A DNA stretch of 64,000 bases, from NCBI RefSeq assembly GCF_003665095.1, contig NZ_RCHV01000002.1, positions 1,373,501 to 1,437,500 on the forward strand, in the 5' to 3' direction. Under the pieces are notes generated by a model. The model ran no database searches. It had not been told where the DNA came from and saw only the letters and a program-made list of their open reading frames with translations. This stretch comes from Streptomyces sp. Z26. GTDB taxonomy: Bacteria > Actinomycetota > Actinomycetes > Streptomycetales > Streptomycetaceae. Position numbers and translations under genes: made by a program. This document shows, piece by piece, positions 43,920 to 52,972 of the stretch (its first letter is position 1; each line of letters starts with the position of its first letter).

Positions 43920-44413
43920 GCACCCGTACGCTCCCCGGCGCCGCGGCGGTCCTGGTGACGGCCGCCGCGGTGCTGCTCGCGGGCTGCTCCGGCGGCGGGG
44001 ACGGCAAGGACGGGGGCTCGGGTGCGCGGCCCTCGGCGGCGAGCACGCCCACGGCGGGCACGGGCGGCGAGGACGGCACGGGTACGGAGGACGGGGAGGA
44101 CGCCGAGGAGCCCGACCGGGACGAGGCGGCCAAGGGCCCGAAGGTGCCGGAGGCCGAACTCACCCCGGCCACCGGCTCGTTCAGCAAGAAGCAGAAGAAG
44201 TACCTGGTCGACCGGGTGCCCGAGGGCATGGACCCGGCGGCCGTCCTCGAAGCGGGCACCGCCGCCTGCGACCGCATCGGCACGACCGCCGACGCCGACC
44301 GCGAGGCGGCCGTCAGCGCCCTGAAGGAGGGCGAGATCGCCAACGCGGAGGCGGCCGTCGACCACCTCTGCCCGGAGTACGAGCCGCTGCTGAAGGCCGC
44401 CGGTCTGAAGTGA
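43916..44413 (+). CDS. Small lipoprotein of unknown function
   Basis: A 165-residue lipoprotein with signal peptide and lipobox LLAGCS (Cys about residue 24), a Gly/Asp/Thr/Glu-rich stalk to about residue 80 and a helical C-terminal domain with two cysteines (TAACDRIG and DHLCPEY). The GTG overlaps the stop of the propeller gene (GTGA), so the two are coupled and probably work together at the cell surface. Confidence 0.8.
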   Translation: MSTRTLPGAAAVLVTAAAVLLAGCSGGGDGKDGGSGARPSAASTPTAGTGGEDGTGTEDGEDAEEPDRDEAAKGPKVPEAELTPATGSFSKKQKKYLVDRVPEGMDPAAVLEAGTAACDRIGTTADADREAAVSALKEGEIANAEAAVDHLCPEYEPLLKAAGLK

Positions 44414-44461
44414 CGCACGGCGGGCCCGGAGCCACGGGCCCGCACGAGGAGGAGCACACGC

Positions 44462-45343
44462 GTGGAGAAGCTGCCGATCGTCGTCGCGATCCCGACGAAG
44501 AACGAGGCGGAGAACATCACGACGACCGTCCGCTCGGTCGTCGACCACTTCGAGTCCGTCGTCGTCGTCGACTCCGACAGCACCGACGACACCCGGGCGC
44601 TCGCCGAGAAGGCGGGCGCCGAGGTGCTGCCGTACGTCTGGGACGGGCGCTACCCGAAGAAGAAGCAGTGGTGCCTGGAGCACGTCCGCCCCGAACGGGA
44701 CTGGCTGCTGTTCCTCGACGGCGACGAGACGCCGAGCCCCGAACTCCTCGCCGAGCTGCGGCGGATCTTCACGGTGCCGCCGGGCCGCGCGGTGCGCCCG
44801 GCCGCGTTCGACGTCCCCCTCGGCTACTGGTTCGGGGGCCGCCGCCTGCGGCACGGCCACACCATCGTCAAACGGGCGCTGCTGGACCGTACGCGCAGCC
44901 GCTTCCCCGAGCCCGACGACCTGGCCGCGCCGGGCATGGGCGAGCAGGAGGGGCACTACCAGCCGCTCGTCGACGAGGGCGCCACCGTCGCCAGGCTGCG
45001 GTCGCCCATCGAGCACCGGGACCTGGACCCGGTGCGGACGTGGTTCGACCGGCACAACCGCTACTCCGACTGGGAGGCGTGGCTGGAGCACCACCCGGAG
45101 GTGCGGGAGCAGATCCGGCGGGCGAAGACCCGGCAGGGGCAGCTGTTCCACCGGGCGCCGTTCAAGCCGCTGATGTCGTTCGGCTACGCGTACGTGTTCC
45201 GGCGCGGCTTCCTCGACGGGCGCGCGGGCCTGGACTACGCCCTGGCCATGAGCTTCTACCGGTGGCAGATCGGGCTCAAGGCCAGGGAGCTGCGGCAGGC
45301 CGAACGGGCTGCGGACGCCCCGCCGTTCAGTGCTCCGCGATGA
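44462..45343 (+). CDS. Family 2 glycosyltransferase
   Basis: A 293-residue GT-A enzyme with the start VVAIPTKNEAENI, the nucleotide-sugar site VVVDSDSTDDT, the metal-binding FLDGDETPSPELL and the kdtX/WaaE-like KKKQWCLEHV. It resembles LPS core beta-1,4-glucosyltransferase-type proteins. It adds a sugar to the lipid-linked intermediate on the cytoplasmic side. GTG start. Its last 17 bases overlap the end of the convergent glycosyltransferase. Confidence 0.88.
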   Translation: MEKLPIVVAIPTKNEAENITTTVRSVVDHFESVVVVDSDSTDDTRALAEKAGAEVLPYVWDGRYPKKKQWCLEHVRPERDWLLFLDGDETPSPELLAELRRIFTVPPGRAVRPAAFDVPLGYWFGGRRLRHGHTIVKRALLDRTRSRFPEPDDLAAPGMGEQEGHYQPLVDEGATVARLRSPIEHRDLDPVRTWFDRHNRYSDWEAWLEHHPEVREQIRRAKTRQGQLFHRAPFKPLMSFGYAYVFRRGFLDGRAGLDYALAMSFYRWQIGLKARELRQAERAADAPPFSAPR

Positions 45344-46484
45344 CCCGCTCGTAGATCCCGTGCAGGGTCTCCACCACCCCGTCGACGGTGAACTCGTCGC
45401 GGACCAGCTCCCACGCGGCCCGCGACGCCGCCCGGTTGGCCGCCGGTTCCAGCAGCTCCAGGATCGCGCGGCCGACCAGCTCGCCGTTGTCGGCGTCGGG
45501 ACGGCTGTCCACCACCCGTCCCGCGCCCGCGGCGGCCACGTCGGGCGCCAGCCCGCCCGTACCGGTCACCACCACGGGCAGCCCCACGGACATCGCCTCC
45601 AGCACGGAGACGGCGAACGGCTCGACCACGGACGGCAGTACGTACACGTCCGCGCTCCGCAGCCGCTTCAGCACGTCCGCGTGGTCGAGCGCGCCCACGT
45701 ACTCCACGGCGTGGCCCACGCCCAGCCGCCGGGCCAGCGCCAGCATGTCCCCGGCCAGCGCGCCGGTGTCCGGCCCGGCCAGCACGAAGCGCGCGTCGGG
45801 GTACCGCGCCAGCACGGTGGGCACGGCCGCCACGAAGTCCTGCGGGCGCTTGCGCTCCTGCACCCGGGCGACGTACAGCACGGTGGGCGCGGCCGGGTCG
45901 CCGTCCGTACGGGGCGACTTGATCGGCTGCGGCTGGACCCCGTTGACGAGCCGGTACGCGGGTGCCATCGGCTCCGGGGCCACCACGGCGCGGGTGTCGT
46001 CGCGTTCCCGCTCGGTGAGGTGGAGGACGGCGTCGGCGCGCTTCAGGACGCGGCGCAGGCCGAGGACGTCCACGAGCTGCGCGACGCGCTTCTCCGTCGG
46101 GTCGATCATGCCGTGCGTCTGGAGGACCAGCGGCCGCCCGCACCGGAGCGCGATCAGCGCCAGCGGCAGCGTGACCAGGTCCCGCATCAGGTGCACGTGC
46201 ACGACGTCGGCGGAGCGCACCAGCCGCCGCGCGTCGGCGAGCAGCGCGGGCGAGGTGATGCCGCTGACCTCGAACCGGGGCAGCACGTGCCGCGCCTGGT
46301 ACAGCCGCGCGGGCACCCCGTCCACCTCGCGCGGCAGCGGCCCGTCGAACCCGTCCCCGAGCGCGACGACGGCCGCCTGGACGCCCCGCGCGCGCAGTCC
46401 CCGCGAGAGGTTCAGCGCGACGCGGGTCGGCCCGCCGAAGTCGTGCGTGGGCGTGTGGAGCGTGACGGCGTGCAGGACCTTCAA
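45327..46484 (-). CDS. Family 4 glycosyltransferase (GT-B)
   Basis: A GT-B glycosyltransferase of about 385 residues with N-lobe THDFGGPTRVALNLSRGL, HVHLMRDL, and C-lobe VLYVARVQERKRPQ, AGPDTG and the donor site VLPSVVEPFAVSVLEAMSVGLPVVVTGTGG (E-x7-E). Start chosen at TTG 46484 because GGGGAGGGGA lies 5-6 bases upstream and KVLHAVT is the natural N-terminus; a GTG at 46526 is an alternative. Retaining transfer in polysaccharide unit assembly is expected. Confidence 0.86.
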   Translation of the reverse strand: MKVLHAVTLHTPTHDFGGPTRVALNLSRGLRARGVQAAVVALGDGFDGPLPREVDGVPARLYQARHVLPRFEVSGITSPALLADARRLVRSADVVHVHLMRDLVTLPLALIALRCGRPLVLQTHGMIDPTEKRVAQLVDVLGLRRVLKRADAVLHLTERERDDTRAVVAPEPMAPAYRLVNGVQPQPIKSPRTDGDPAAPTVLYVARVQERKRPQDFVAAVPTVLARYPDARFVLAGPDTGALAGDMLALARRLGVGHAVEYVGALDHADVLKRLRSADVYVLPSVVEPFAVSVLEAMSVGLPVVVTGTGGLAPDVAAAGAGRVVDSRPDADNGELVGRAILELLEPAANRAASRAAWELVRDEFTVDGVVETLHGIYERVIAEH

Positions 46485-46642
46485 CGGAATCCCCTCCCCA
46501 GAGTCCCCGAATCCCCGAACGCGCACTCCCCAGGGCGCGTTCGGCCCAGCTTAACGGCGGCGTCACCCGGGCGACGCGGAACGCGGGGCGCGGTCGCGCC
46601 ACTCGGTAGACTGCGCCGGGGCAGGCGAAGGGGGGCGGCCGC

Positions 46643-48247
46643 ATGACGCTGGACACCGCGCCCGGCACCCGCCGTCCCGGCGGCACGGGCGGACCCGGCA
46701 GGCCGGGCGGCACGGGCGGTACGGGTGGCACCGGCCGTACGGTCCCGCCGTACGACCCCGCCGAGCTGCGCCGCTCCACCCCCCGCGCCGCGCTGTCCCG
46801 CGCCCTCGCCGTGCCGCTCGTGCTCGGCATGGTCGCCGTACTGCCGGGCGCCGTCGCCACGCAGCCCGGTCCGGGCGTACGGGACACCGCGTTCTGGCTC
46901 CAGCTCACCCTGTGCTGCTACGCGGGCGCGCGCCTGTCCTCGATGGTGCTCACCGCCCGGCGGCGGCTGATCCAGGGCTCGTTCTGGCTGTTCACGTACA
47001 TCGCGATGGGGGTCGCGCCGCTCGCGCAGACCGTGCTGGACCGGACGCCGACGCCCGTGGTGGGGCCGCGCTCCGACACGGTGCTGGCGGTCGCGCTGGT
47101 GCTGTGCGGGGTCGTCGCCTTCGACGTGGGCGCGCTGCTGGCCCGGCACCGGCCCGCGCCGCGCCGCAGGCGGGCGCGGGGACCGGCGTCGGTGCACCGG
47201 CCGCGGCTGTACGCGCTGGTGCTGTTCTCGTACGCCGCCAGCGCGCTGATGGTCGTCCAACTCGGCGGCGTGGGCGTGTTCTTCAGCAGCCGCGAGGAGA
47301 TCGGCGCGAGCGTCGGCGCGGCCACCGGCGCCGCCGCGGCGGACGCCGCCGCGTCGCAGGCCGGTTCGGCGTTCCTGCGGGGCTTCGGCACGGTGCCGGT
47401 GCTGCTCTCGTTGCTGTTCCTGACGCGCTGGCTGGTGACGTCGCGGACGGCGCGGCGCAGGCCGCTGGTGATCGGGCTGTGGACGGTGACGCTCGGCGTC
47501 AACGTGATCGTCAACAACCCGGTTTCCAACCCGCGTTACTGGTTCCTCACGGTGCTGTTCGCGCTGCTGTTCACGGCCTTCCCGCGCAGCCCCGTGATGT
47601 ACCGCGGCGCGCTGGCGCTCGGCGCGGTCGTCGCGCTGGTCGTCTTCCCGTACGCGGACCGCTTCCGCTACGCCGAGGACGCCGCGCGGCCCGAGACGGA
47701 GTCCGTGCTGGAGCCGTTGACGCTCAAGGACTACGACCAGATCGGCATGTTCGCCAACACCATCTCGTACGCCGACGCCGGGGAGGGCCACACCTACGGG
47801 CGGCAGGCGGCCGGGACGGTGCTGTTCTTCGTGCCGCGCTCCGTGTGGACCGGGAAACCGGAGGACACGGGCGTGCGCGTCGGCCAGTGGATGGGCATGC
47901 GCAACACCAACCTGTCGGCGCCGCTCTGGGCCGAACTGTGGCTGGACTTCGGCCCGTTGGGCATGACCGGCGGTTTCCTCGCCGCCGGGTACGTGGCGTC
48001 GCGCGCGGACCGGCGGTACGTACGGCACACGGCGGCGGGCACCGGGTACGCGCCGGGCGCCGTCGCCGCGATCGTCACCCCGCTCGTCGCGGGCTACGGC
48101 TTCATCCTGCTGCGCGGCCCGCTGCTCCAGGCCATGGGGCGCATCGGCATCGCCGTGGTGTGCCTGACGCTGGTCACGACGTTCCGTACGGAGGAGCGGG
48201 CAGGTCCGGGCCGCCGGGGGAACGCGGCGCGGAAGCTGCTGCGCTGA
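46643..48247 (+). CDS. Polysaccharide polymerase-like membrane protein (Wzy/O-antigen polymerase type)
   Basis: A 534-residue protein with a Gly/Thr/Arg-rich N-terminal tail and about 10-12 membrane helices, plus a large loop (about 335-420) containing RFRYAEDAARPETE and GQWMGMRNTNLSAPLWAELWLDFGPLG. Sequence similarity in this family is weak; the helix pattern, NPVSNPRYWFLTVLF helix and cluster position point to a Wzy-type polymerase. Its 3' end overlaps the convergent flippase gene by 74 bases. Confidence 0.72.
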   Translation: MTLDTAPGTRRPGGTGGPGRPGGTGGTGGTGRTVPPYDPAELRRSTPRAALSRALAVPLVLGMVAVLPGAVATQPGPGVRDTAFWLQLTLCCYAGARLSSMVLTARRRLIQGSFWLFTYIAMGVAPLAQTVLDRTPTPVVGPRSDTVLAVALVLCGVVAFDVGALLARHRPAPRRRRARGPASVHRPRLYALVLFSYAASALMVVQLGGVGVFFSSREEIGASVGAATGAAAADAAASQAGSAFLRGFGTVPVLLSLLFLTRWLVTSRTARRRPLVIGLWTVTLGVNVIVNNPVSNPRYWFLTVLFALLFTAFPRSPVMYRGALALGAVVALVVFPYADRFRYAEDAARPETESVLEPLTLKDYDQIGMFANTISYADAGEGHTYGRQAAGTVLFFVPRSVWTGKPEDTGVRVGQWMGMRNTNLSAPLWAELWLDFGPLGMTGGFLAAGYVASRADRRYVRHTAAGTGYAPGAVAAIVTPLVAGYGFILLRGPLLQAMGRIGIAVVCLTLVTTFRTEERAGPGRRGNAARKLLR

Positions 48248-49580
48248 CGGGGCCGTCCGGGTCGGTGGGTACGGCGCCCGGGATGCGCAGCACGCGCCGC
48301 ACGCGCCGCCAGCTCGCCGCCGCCTTGCACACCGAGCCCAGGCAGAGGCCCCACGCGGCGCCCGGCACACCGCCGAGCGCGTAGCCGCCGAGCAGGAAGC
48401 AGACCGTCAGCGACGAGAACGCCACCTGGATGGGCAGCGTCGTACGGGGGCGCAGCACGCGCAGCGCGAGGAGGCCGCACGTGCCGAGCGCCATCGCCGC
48501 GTACTGGCTCCCCGTGGCGGGCAGCAGCGCCGACGCGGCGGACCAGGTGTCGCCGAGGAGCATCCGCCCGTACCGGTCCGGCAGCAGCACCAGCGTCAGC
48601 GCCCACAGCGCCGCGACGGCCGCGAGCACGCCGCCCGCCGCCGCGGCGGCGCGGGCGGAGCGGCGGGGGCCGCCCGCGCGGCGCAGCAGCGGCGGGCCGA
48701 AGCCGGTGGCGGCGTTGAACAGCACGTTCATCGGGCCGAACAGCGTGGTGGCGCCGCGCAGCGCGCCGACGGCCAGCGGGTTGGCCCACAACCCGAGGGC
48801 GATGACGGCGAGTTGGGTCCCGGCGTTGCCCACGGCGAACTCCAGGGCGAAGCGCACCCCGAGGTGGCCGCGGCCCAGGTAGCGGCGCACGCCCGGCCGT
48901 ACGGACACCGGTACGGGCCCGGCCTCGGCACCGGCTCCCGTGGGCTCCGCCGCACCGGTGGGCTCCGCCGCACCGTCCGCGCCGCCGCCGCGACCGGCGC
49001 GGAGCAGCAGCAGGAGGCCCAGCAGCAGCGCCGGGAGCGCCGACGCGCCCCACACCGCGATCATCCGGTCCGCGCCCGCCCCGCGCGGCTGCGCGCCCAG
49101 CGCCGCCACCGCACCGGCGAGCCGCAGCACGTCCGCCGCCAGCGCGTGGTGCGGGCGTTGGAGCGCGGAGAACGCGTACCGCAGGCAGTCGTGCGTCAGC
49201 ACCACCGGCAGCACCAGCGCCAGCGCGCCCAGCCCGGCCGCGAGCCGCCCCTCGAAGCCCGTCGCCGCCCACAGCGCGACGCCGCACACGGCGGCGACCG
49301 CCGTCGACGCCAGCGCGGTGAACGCGACGGCCGCGCGGCACGCCGCGCGCACCACGTGCGCCGGGCCGCGTTCCAGTACGAGGGCCTGCCCCACGTAGCC
49401 GACGCTGAGGCCCAGCAGCACCGTGAACACCGTGTAGACCACGGAGAACGCGGCGAACCCGGCCGCGGTGCTCTGCCGCGCCGCGACCACCAGCACCGCG
49501 ATGTTCGTGAGCGCGGAGACGCCCTGGTCCGCGACGGAGCAGGCCACCGCGGCGCGGGTGCGCAGCGGCCGGGCGGTCAC
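48174..49580 (-). CDS. Polysaccharide flippase-like membrane protein (Wzx/MATE-like)
   Basis: A 468-residue protein with about 12 membrane helices, starting VADQGVSALTNIAVLVVAARQSTAAGFAAFSV-type sequence that resembles Wzx/MurJ-like oligosaccharide flippases; a Gly/Ala/Glu-rich loop with repeated AAEPTGAAEPTGA lies near residue 200. It is expected to flip the lipid-linked repeat unit. GTG start overlapping the stop of the upstream gene (GTGA), making the third gene of a minus-strand set. Confidence 0.8.
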   Translation of the reverse strand: MTARPLRTRAAVACSVADQGVSALTNIAVLVVAARQSTAAGFAAFSVVYTVFTVLLGLSVGYVGQALVLERGPAHVVRAACRAAVAFTALASTAVAAVCGVALWAATGFEGRLAAGLGALALVLPVVLTHDCLRYAFSALQRPHHALAADVLRLAGAVAALGAQPRGAGADRMIAVWGASALPALLLGLLLLLRAGRGGGADGAAEPTGAAEPTGAGAEAGPVPVSVRPGVRRYLGRGHLGVRFALEFAVGNAGTQLAVIALGLWANPLAVGALRGATTLFGPMNVLFNAATGFGPPLLRRAGGPRRSARAAAAAGGVLAAVAALWALTLVLLPDRYGRMLLGDTWSAASALLPATGSQYAAMALGTCGLLALRVLRPRTTLPIQVAFSSLTVCFLLGGYALGGVPGAAWGLCLGSVCKAAASWRRVRRVLRIPGAVPTDPDGPVSAAASAPRSPGGPDLPAPPYGTS

Positions 49581-51409
49581 GGCTGCGAGTTGCGTTCTTC
49601 GAGGTCGGCCGGGTCCACGATGCGCAGGCCCCCGGTGTCGACGCCCACGTCGCGGTGCGCGTACGGCACGCCCTGGCGCGTACGGTCCCCGGACCGCCCG
49701 TCGCCGCGCCCGTCCGTCCGGGCGCCGCCCGGCGCCCCGCCCGCGCCCGGGTCCGCCGCGCGTCCGCGCCCGCGGCCCGCCGTCACGCGGGGCCGGGCGC
49801 GCTCCGCGCCGATGCCCGTACCGCCGTGGTCGCCGCCCTCCCCGGCCCGGGTCTCGCCCGCGCCGTACGAGTGCAGCACCGCGCCGAGCAGTATGCCGCC
49901 CGCGCCGACGACCAGTTCCCGCACCCGGTCCAGGTCGTCGCGGCGCACCTCGCGGGGGTCGCAGACGACCAGCACGCCGTCCACGCGGTCGGTGAGCGCG
50001 ATGGCGTCGGCGTACGACAGGACGGCGGGCGCCAGCACCACCAGCACCGAGTCGCGGGCGTCGGCCTGCGCGATGAGCTGGGTGGCGGCGACGGAGGTCA
50101 GCGCGCGCGGCACGTTCCGCACGCGGTGGCCCGGCACCAGGTCGAAGTAGCCGGACTCGCCCGCGTCGATGGGGACGCGGCGGCCCGCGGGCCAGCCGGT
50201 GTTGCTGTGCTCGGGGGCGCGGGCCCAGCCCGGTCGGCCGCCGTCCGCGTGGTGCAGCTGGTCGGTGAGGGTGGGGGTGCGCAGGTCGGCCTCGACGAGC
50301 AGCACGTCCTTGCCCATCTCCGCGAACGCGGCCGACAGGTTGACGGACGCGGCCAGCGCCGTCTCGATGCTGCCGCGCGGCGCGACGACGAGCAGCCGGC
50401 GGCGTTCCGCGAAGACCTCGTCGTACGCCAGCCGGAAGGCCACCGAGCGGTACTCCTCCGCGAGCCGCCCCTCCGCCAGCAGCGTGTCCGGCTGCCCGCG
50501 CCGCAGCGGCGGCAGGGTGCCCAGGACGGGCGCGCGCAGGGCCCGTACGACGTCGCCCTGCGAACGTACCGTCGGGTCGAAGACCAGCCGCACCCACGCG
50601 GCGAGCATGCCGAGCCCGACGCCGACGGCGGCGCCGAGGCCCAGCAGCAGCAACAGGCCCGGCCCGGCGGGGGACTTGGGCGGCGTGGCGGTCGACACGA
50701 CGGTGCCGGGCGTCGTGTCGAGCGCCTCCAGCTTGCCGATGTCGCTGTTGATCTCCGCGATACGGCCCACCACGGACGTCTGCGCCGACAGCGCCGAGTC
50801 CAGCGCCCGCCCCTCGGACAGGCCGCCCATCTCCTCGGCCAGCCGGTCGCGTTCCTCCTCCAGCGGGGCGCGCTGCTCCCGGTAGGAGAGGACCATGTGC
50901 TCGATCAGCCGGTCGGTGCCGAACTGCCGGTTGTCCAGGTACGCCCGCGCGAACGCGTCGGCGCGCTCGGCGGCCTTCTTCGGGCCGTCCGCGGTGTACT
51001 CGAAGCGCAGCACCACCGTGTTCGGCGGGTTGACGACCTGGAGGTCGCGGCCCAGCCTGCGGGCGTTGCCCGACCCGTCGGACTCCCCCAGCTTCTCGGC
51101 GGCGAGCTTCGCGACGACCTGGCTCAGCGCGGTGCGCCGCTCCGAGCCCATGCTGATCTCCGTCTTCCCGGCCCCGCTGTCGGCGAGCGGGTCGGTGGTG
51201 GTGGAGCGTACGGTCACCTCGGTCGACGCCGCGTACGAGTCGCCGCCGGTGATCCCCAGCCAGGCGCCGCCGAGCAGGCCGACCGCCAGGCCCAGCGCGA
51301 TCAGCGTGCGGTAGCGCAGGAGCTGTCTGAACTGCTCGCGGAGCAGGTCCGGTTCGTCGTACGCGTGCACGCCGCGGGTGTCCTCCCGCGTGCCGCCGCC
51401 GTCCGTCAT
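49577..51409 (-). CDS. Wzz-like chain-length determinant / BY-kinase-like protein with degenerate P-loop
   Basis: A 610-residue protein with an N-terminal Wzz domain flanked by two membrane helices (about 35-55 and 245-268) and a C-terminal CpsD/CapB-like domain. The usual Walker A (GEGKST) is replaced by APRGSIETALAASVNLS near residue 336, and Walker A' reads LLVEADLRTPTL. The missing P-loop lysine suggests it does not bind ATP normally. The C-tail is long and disordered, with Gly/Arg/Asp and a few tyrosines. It should set polymer chain length. ATGA overlap with the upstream glycosyltransferase. Confidence 0.85.
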   Translation of the reverse strand: MTDGGGTREDTRGVHAYDEPDLLREQFRQLLRYRTLIALGLAVGLLGGAWLGITGGDSYAASTEVTVRSTTTDPLADSGAGKTEISMGSERRTALSQVVAKLAAEKLGESDGSGNARRLGRDLQVVNPPNTVVLRFEYTADGPKKAAERADAFARAYLDNRQFGTDRLIEHMVLSYREQRAPLEEERDRLAEEMGGLSEGRALDSALSAQTSVVGRIAEINSDIGKLEALDTTPGTVVSTATPPKSPAGPGLLLLLGLGAAVGVGLGMLAAWVRLVFDPTVRSQGDVVRALRAPVLGTLPPLRRGQPDTLLAEGRLAEEYRSVAFRLAYDEVFAERRRLLVVAPRGSIETALAASVNLSAAFAEMGKDVLLVEADLRTPTLTDQLHHADGGRPGWARAPEHSNTGWPAGRRVPIDAGESGYFDLVPGHRVRNVPRALTSVAATQLIAQADARDSVLVVLAPAVLSYADAIALTDRVDGVLVVCDPREVRRDDLDRVRELVVGAGGILLGAVLHSYGAGETRAGEGGDHGGTGIGAERARPRVTAGRGRGRAADPGAGGAPGGARTDGRGDGRSGDRTRQGVPYAHRDVGVDTGGLRIVDPADLEERNSQP

Positions 51410-52779
51410 GCGCTGGCCCCCTTCTCCGGCACGCCCGGCCCGGCGGCGCGCCCCGGGGAGCGTACTGCGGGGTGGCCGGGGGTGCTCCCGCCGGTCCCCT
51501 CCACTCCCGTCGCGGGGCCCGCCGCGCCCCGGGGGGGTCCGGCGGCGTGCGCCGCGACCGCCTCGTCGAGCAGGTCGGTGATCCGGGCGAGCCCGGCGGC
51601 GCGGCTCAGCCGCGAGGCGACGTAGCCGGGGCCGTGCGCCCCGAGCGCGTCCGCCGCGTCCGGGTCGGCGGCCAACTCCCGTACGGCCGCGGCGAACGCC
51701 TTCGGGTCCTCCGGCGGCACCAGCCTGCCCGCGCCCGAGCGGCGCACCTCCTCGGCGGTGCCGCCCGCGTCCGCGACGGAGGCGAGGACGGGGCGGCCGG
51801 TGGCGAAGTACGAGGTGAGCTTGGACGGCACGCTCATGTCCAGGACGGACGCCCGCTGGGTGACGGCGAGGACGTCGGCGGCGGCCAGGGTGTCGGGGAA
51901 GTCGGCGTCGGCGGCGGGCGGCAGGAAGTCGACGTTGGGCAGTCCGGCGGCGAGGGCGCGCAGCCGCGCGTGCTGGTTCCCGTCGCCCATCAGCACGATC
52001 CGCAGCCCCGGATCGCGGCGGGCGGTGTCGACCAGCACGTCGAGGCCCTGCTTCAGCCCCATGTTCCCGGAGTGGAGGACGACGGTGCGCCCGTCGTCCC
52101 AGCCGAGGCGCCGCCGGGTCTGCGCGCGGGGCCGCGAAGGGGCGGGCACGTGCGACCAGTTGGGCACCAGCCGTATCCGCTCGCGCGGCACACCCATCGC
52201 GGCGACCCGGTCGACGAAGCTCTCGTGGATGACGCCGGTGAGCGTCGCGGCGCGCAGCACCCGCCGTTCGACGGCCGCCGCGACGGCCGCCGCGCGGTCC
52301 CCGCCGCGTATCCCGCTCTGCGCCGCCGCCGCGCCCATCAGGTCCTGCACGACGGGCACGAACGGCGCGCCGTGCCGCCGCGCGAGCCGCGCGCCGAGCA
52401 ACCCGCCCGCGAGGCTGGGCAGTTGGGCCAGTACCGCCTGTACGGGCCCACCCGTGCGGGGTGGCGCGACCAGGCCGTGCGCGAGGATCGACGCCTCGTA
52501 CAGCGCCCGCCGTACGGCCGTCTGCCGCGCGGGCACCGTGTGCCGCCTGCGGTGGACGCGGACCCCGGCGCGGTCCTCGACCGTGCGCCACACGCCCCGG
52601 TAAGCGGGGTCGACGCGCCACGCGGGGTAGTGCGGCAGACCGGCCAGCACGTGCGCCTCGGTGGCCGCGTCGGACGCCCAGTGCTCGGCGATCTGCGTGG
52701 CGTACGGGCCGATACCGGCCTGCTCCGGCGCGTAGTTGGTGGACACCAGCAGCAGACGCCGTACGGGCTGCACCGCCAT
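51406..52779 (-). CDS. Family 4 glycosyltransferase (WcaI-like)
   Basis: A 457-residue GT-B enzyme opening VSTNYAPEQAGIGPYATQIAEHW, typical of WcaI-like (colanic acid fucosyl-type) transferases, with LPHYPAW, VVQDLMG, HSGNMGLKQGLDVLVD and the donor site PSKLTSYFATGRPVLAS. A fucosyl or mannosyl donor would fit the GDP-sugar genes nearby; that is inference. Start ATG 52779 with AGGGGAA upstream. First gene of the coupled minus-strand set 52.8-48.2 kb. Confidence 0.87.
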   Translation of the reverse strand: MAVQPVRRLLLVSTNYAPEQAGIGPYATQIAEHWASDAATEAHVLAGLPHYPAWRVDPAYRGVWRTVEDRAGVRVHRRRHTVPARQTAVRRALYEASILAHGLVAPPRTGGPVQAVLAQLPSLAGGLLGARLARRHGAPFVPVVQDLMGAAAAQSGIRGGDRAAAVAAAVERRVLRAATLTGVIHESFVDRVAAMGVPRERIRLVPNWSHVPAPSRPRAQTRRRLGWDDGRTVVLHSGNMGLKQGLDVLVDTARRDPGLRIVLMGDGNQHARLRALAAGLPNVDFLPPAADADFPDTLAAADVLAVTQRASVLDMSVPSKLTSYFATGRPVLASVADAGGTAEEVRRSGAGRLVPPEDPKAFAAAVRELAADPDAADALGAHGPGYVASRLSRAAGLARITDLLDEAVAAHAAGPPRGAAGPATGVEGTGGSTPGHPAVRSPGRAAGPGVPEKGASA

Positions 52780-52972
52780 GACGGTTCCCCTCCCCCTCAA
52801 TTCCCCCGATCAGCACTTTAGCGGTACGTCGTACACCATCCGCACGACTTCACCCCGTTGTGTTCTCCTTGTGGTTGGATCGGTGTCACCGCCGCGCCCG
52901 GCCCGCGTCATCCGCGTCGCCAGGGCCGCCGTGGCGCGCCGAGTTCGCTGAGTTCCGTGGGGGGAATGGCGG

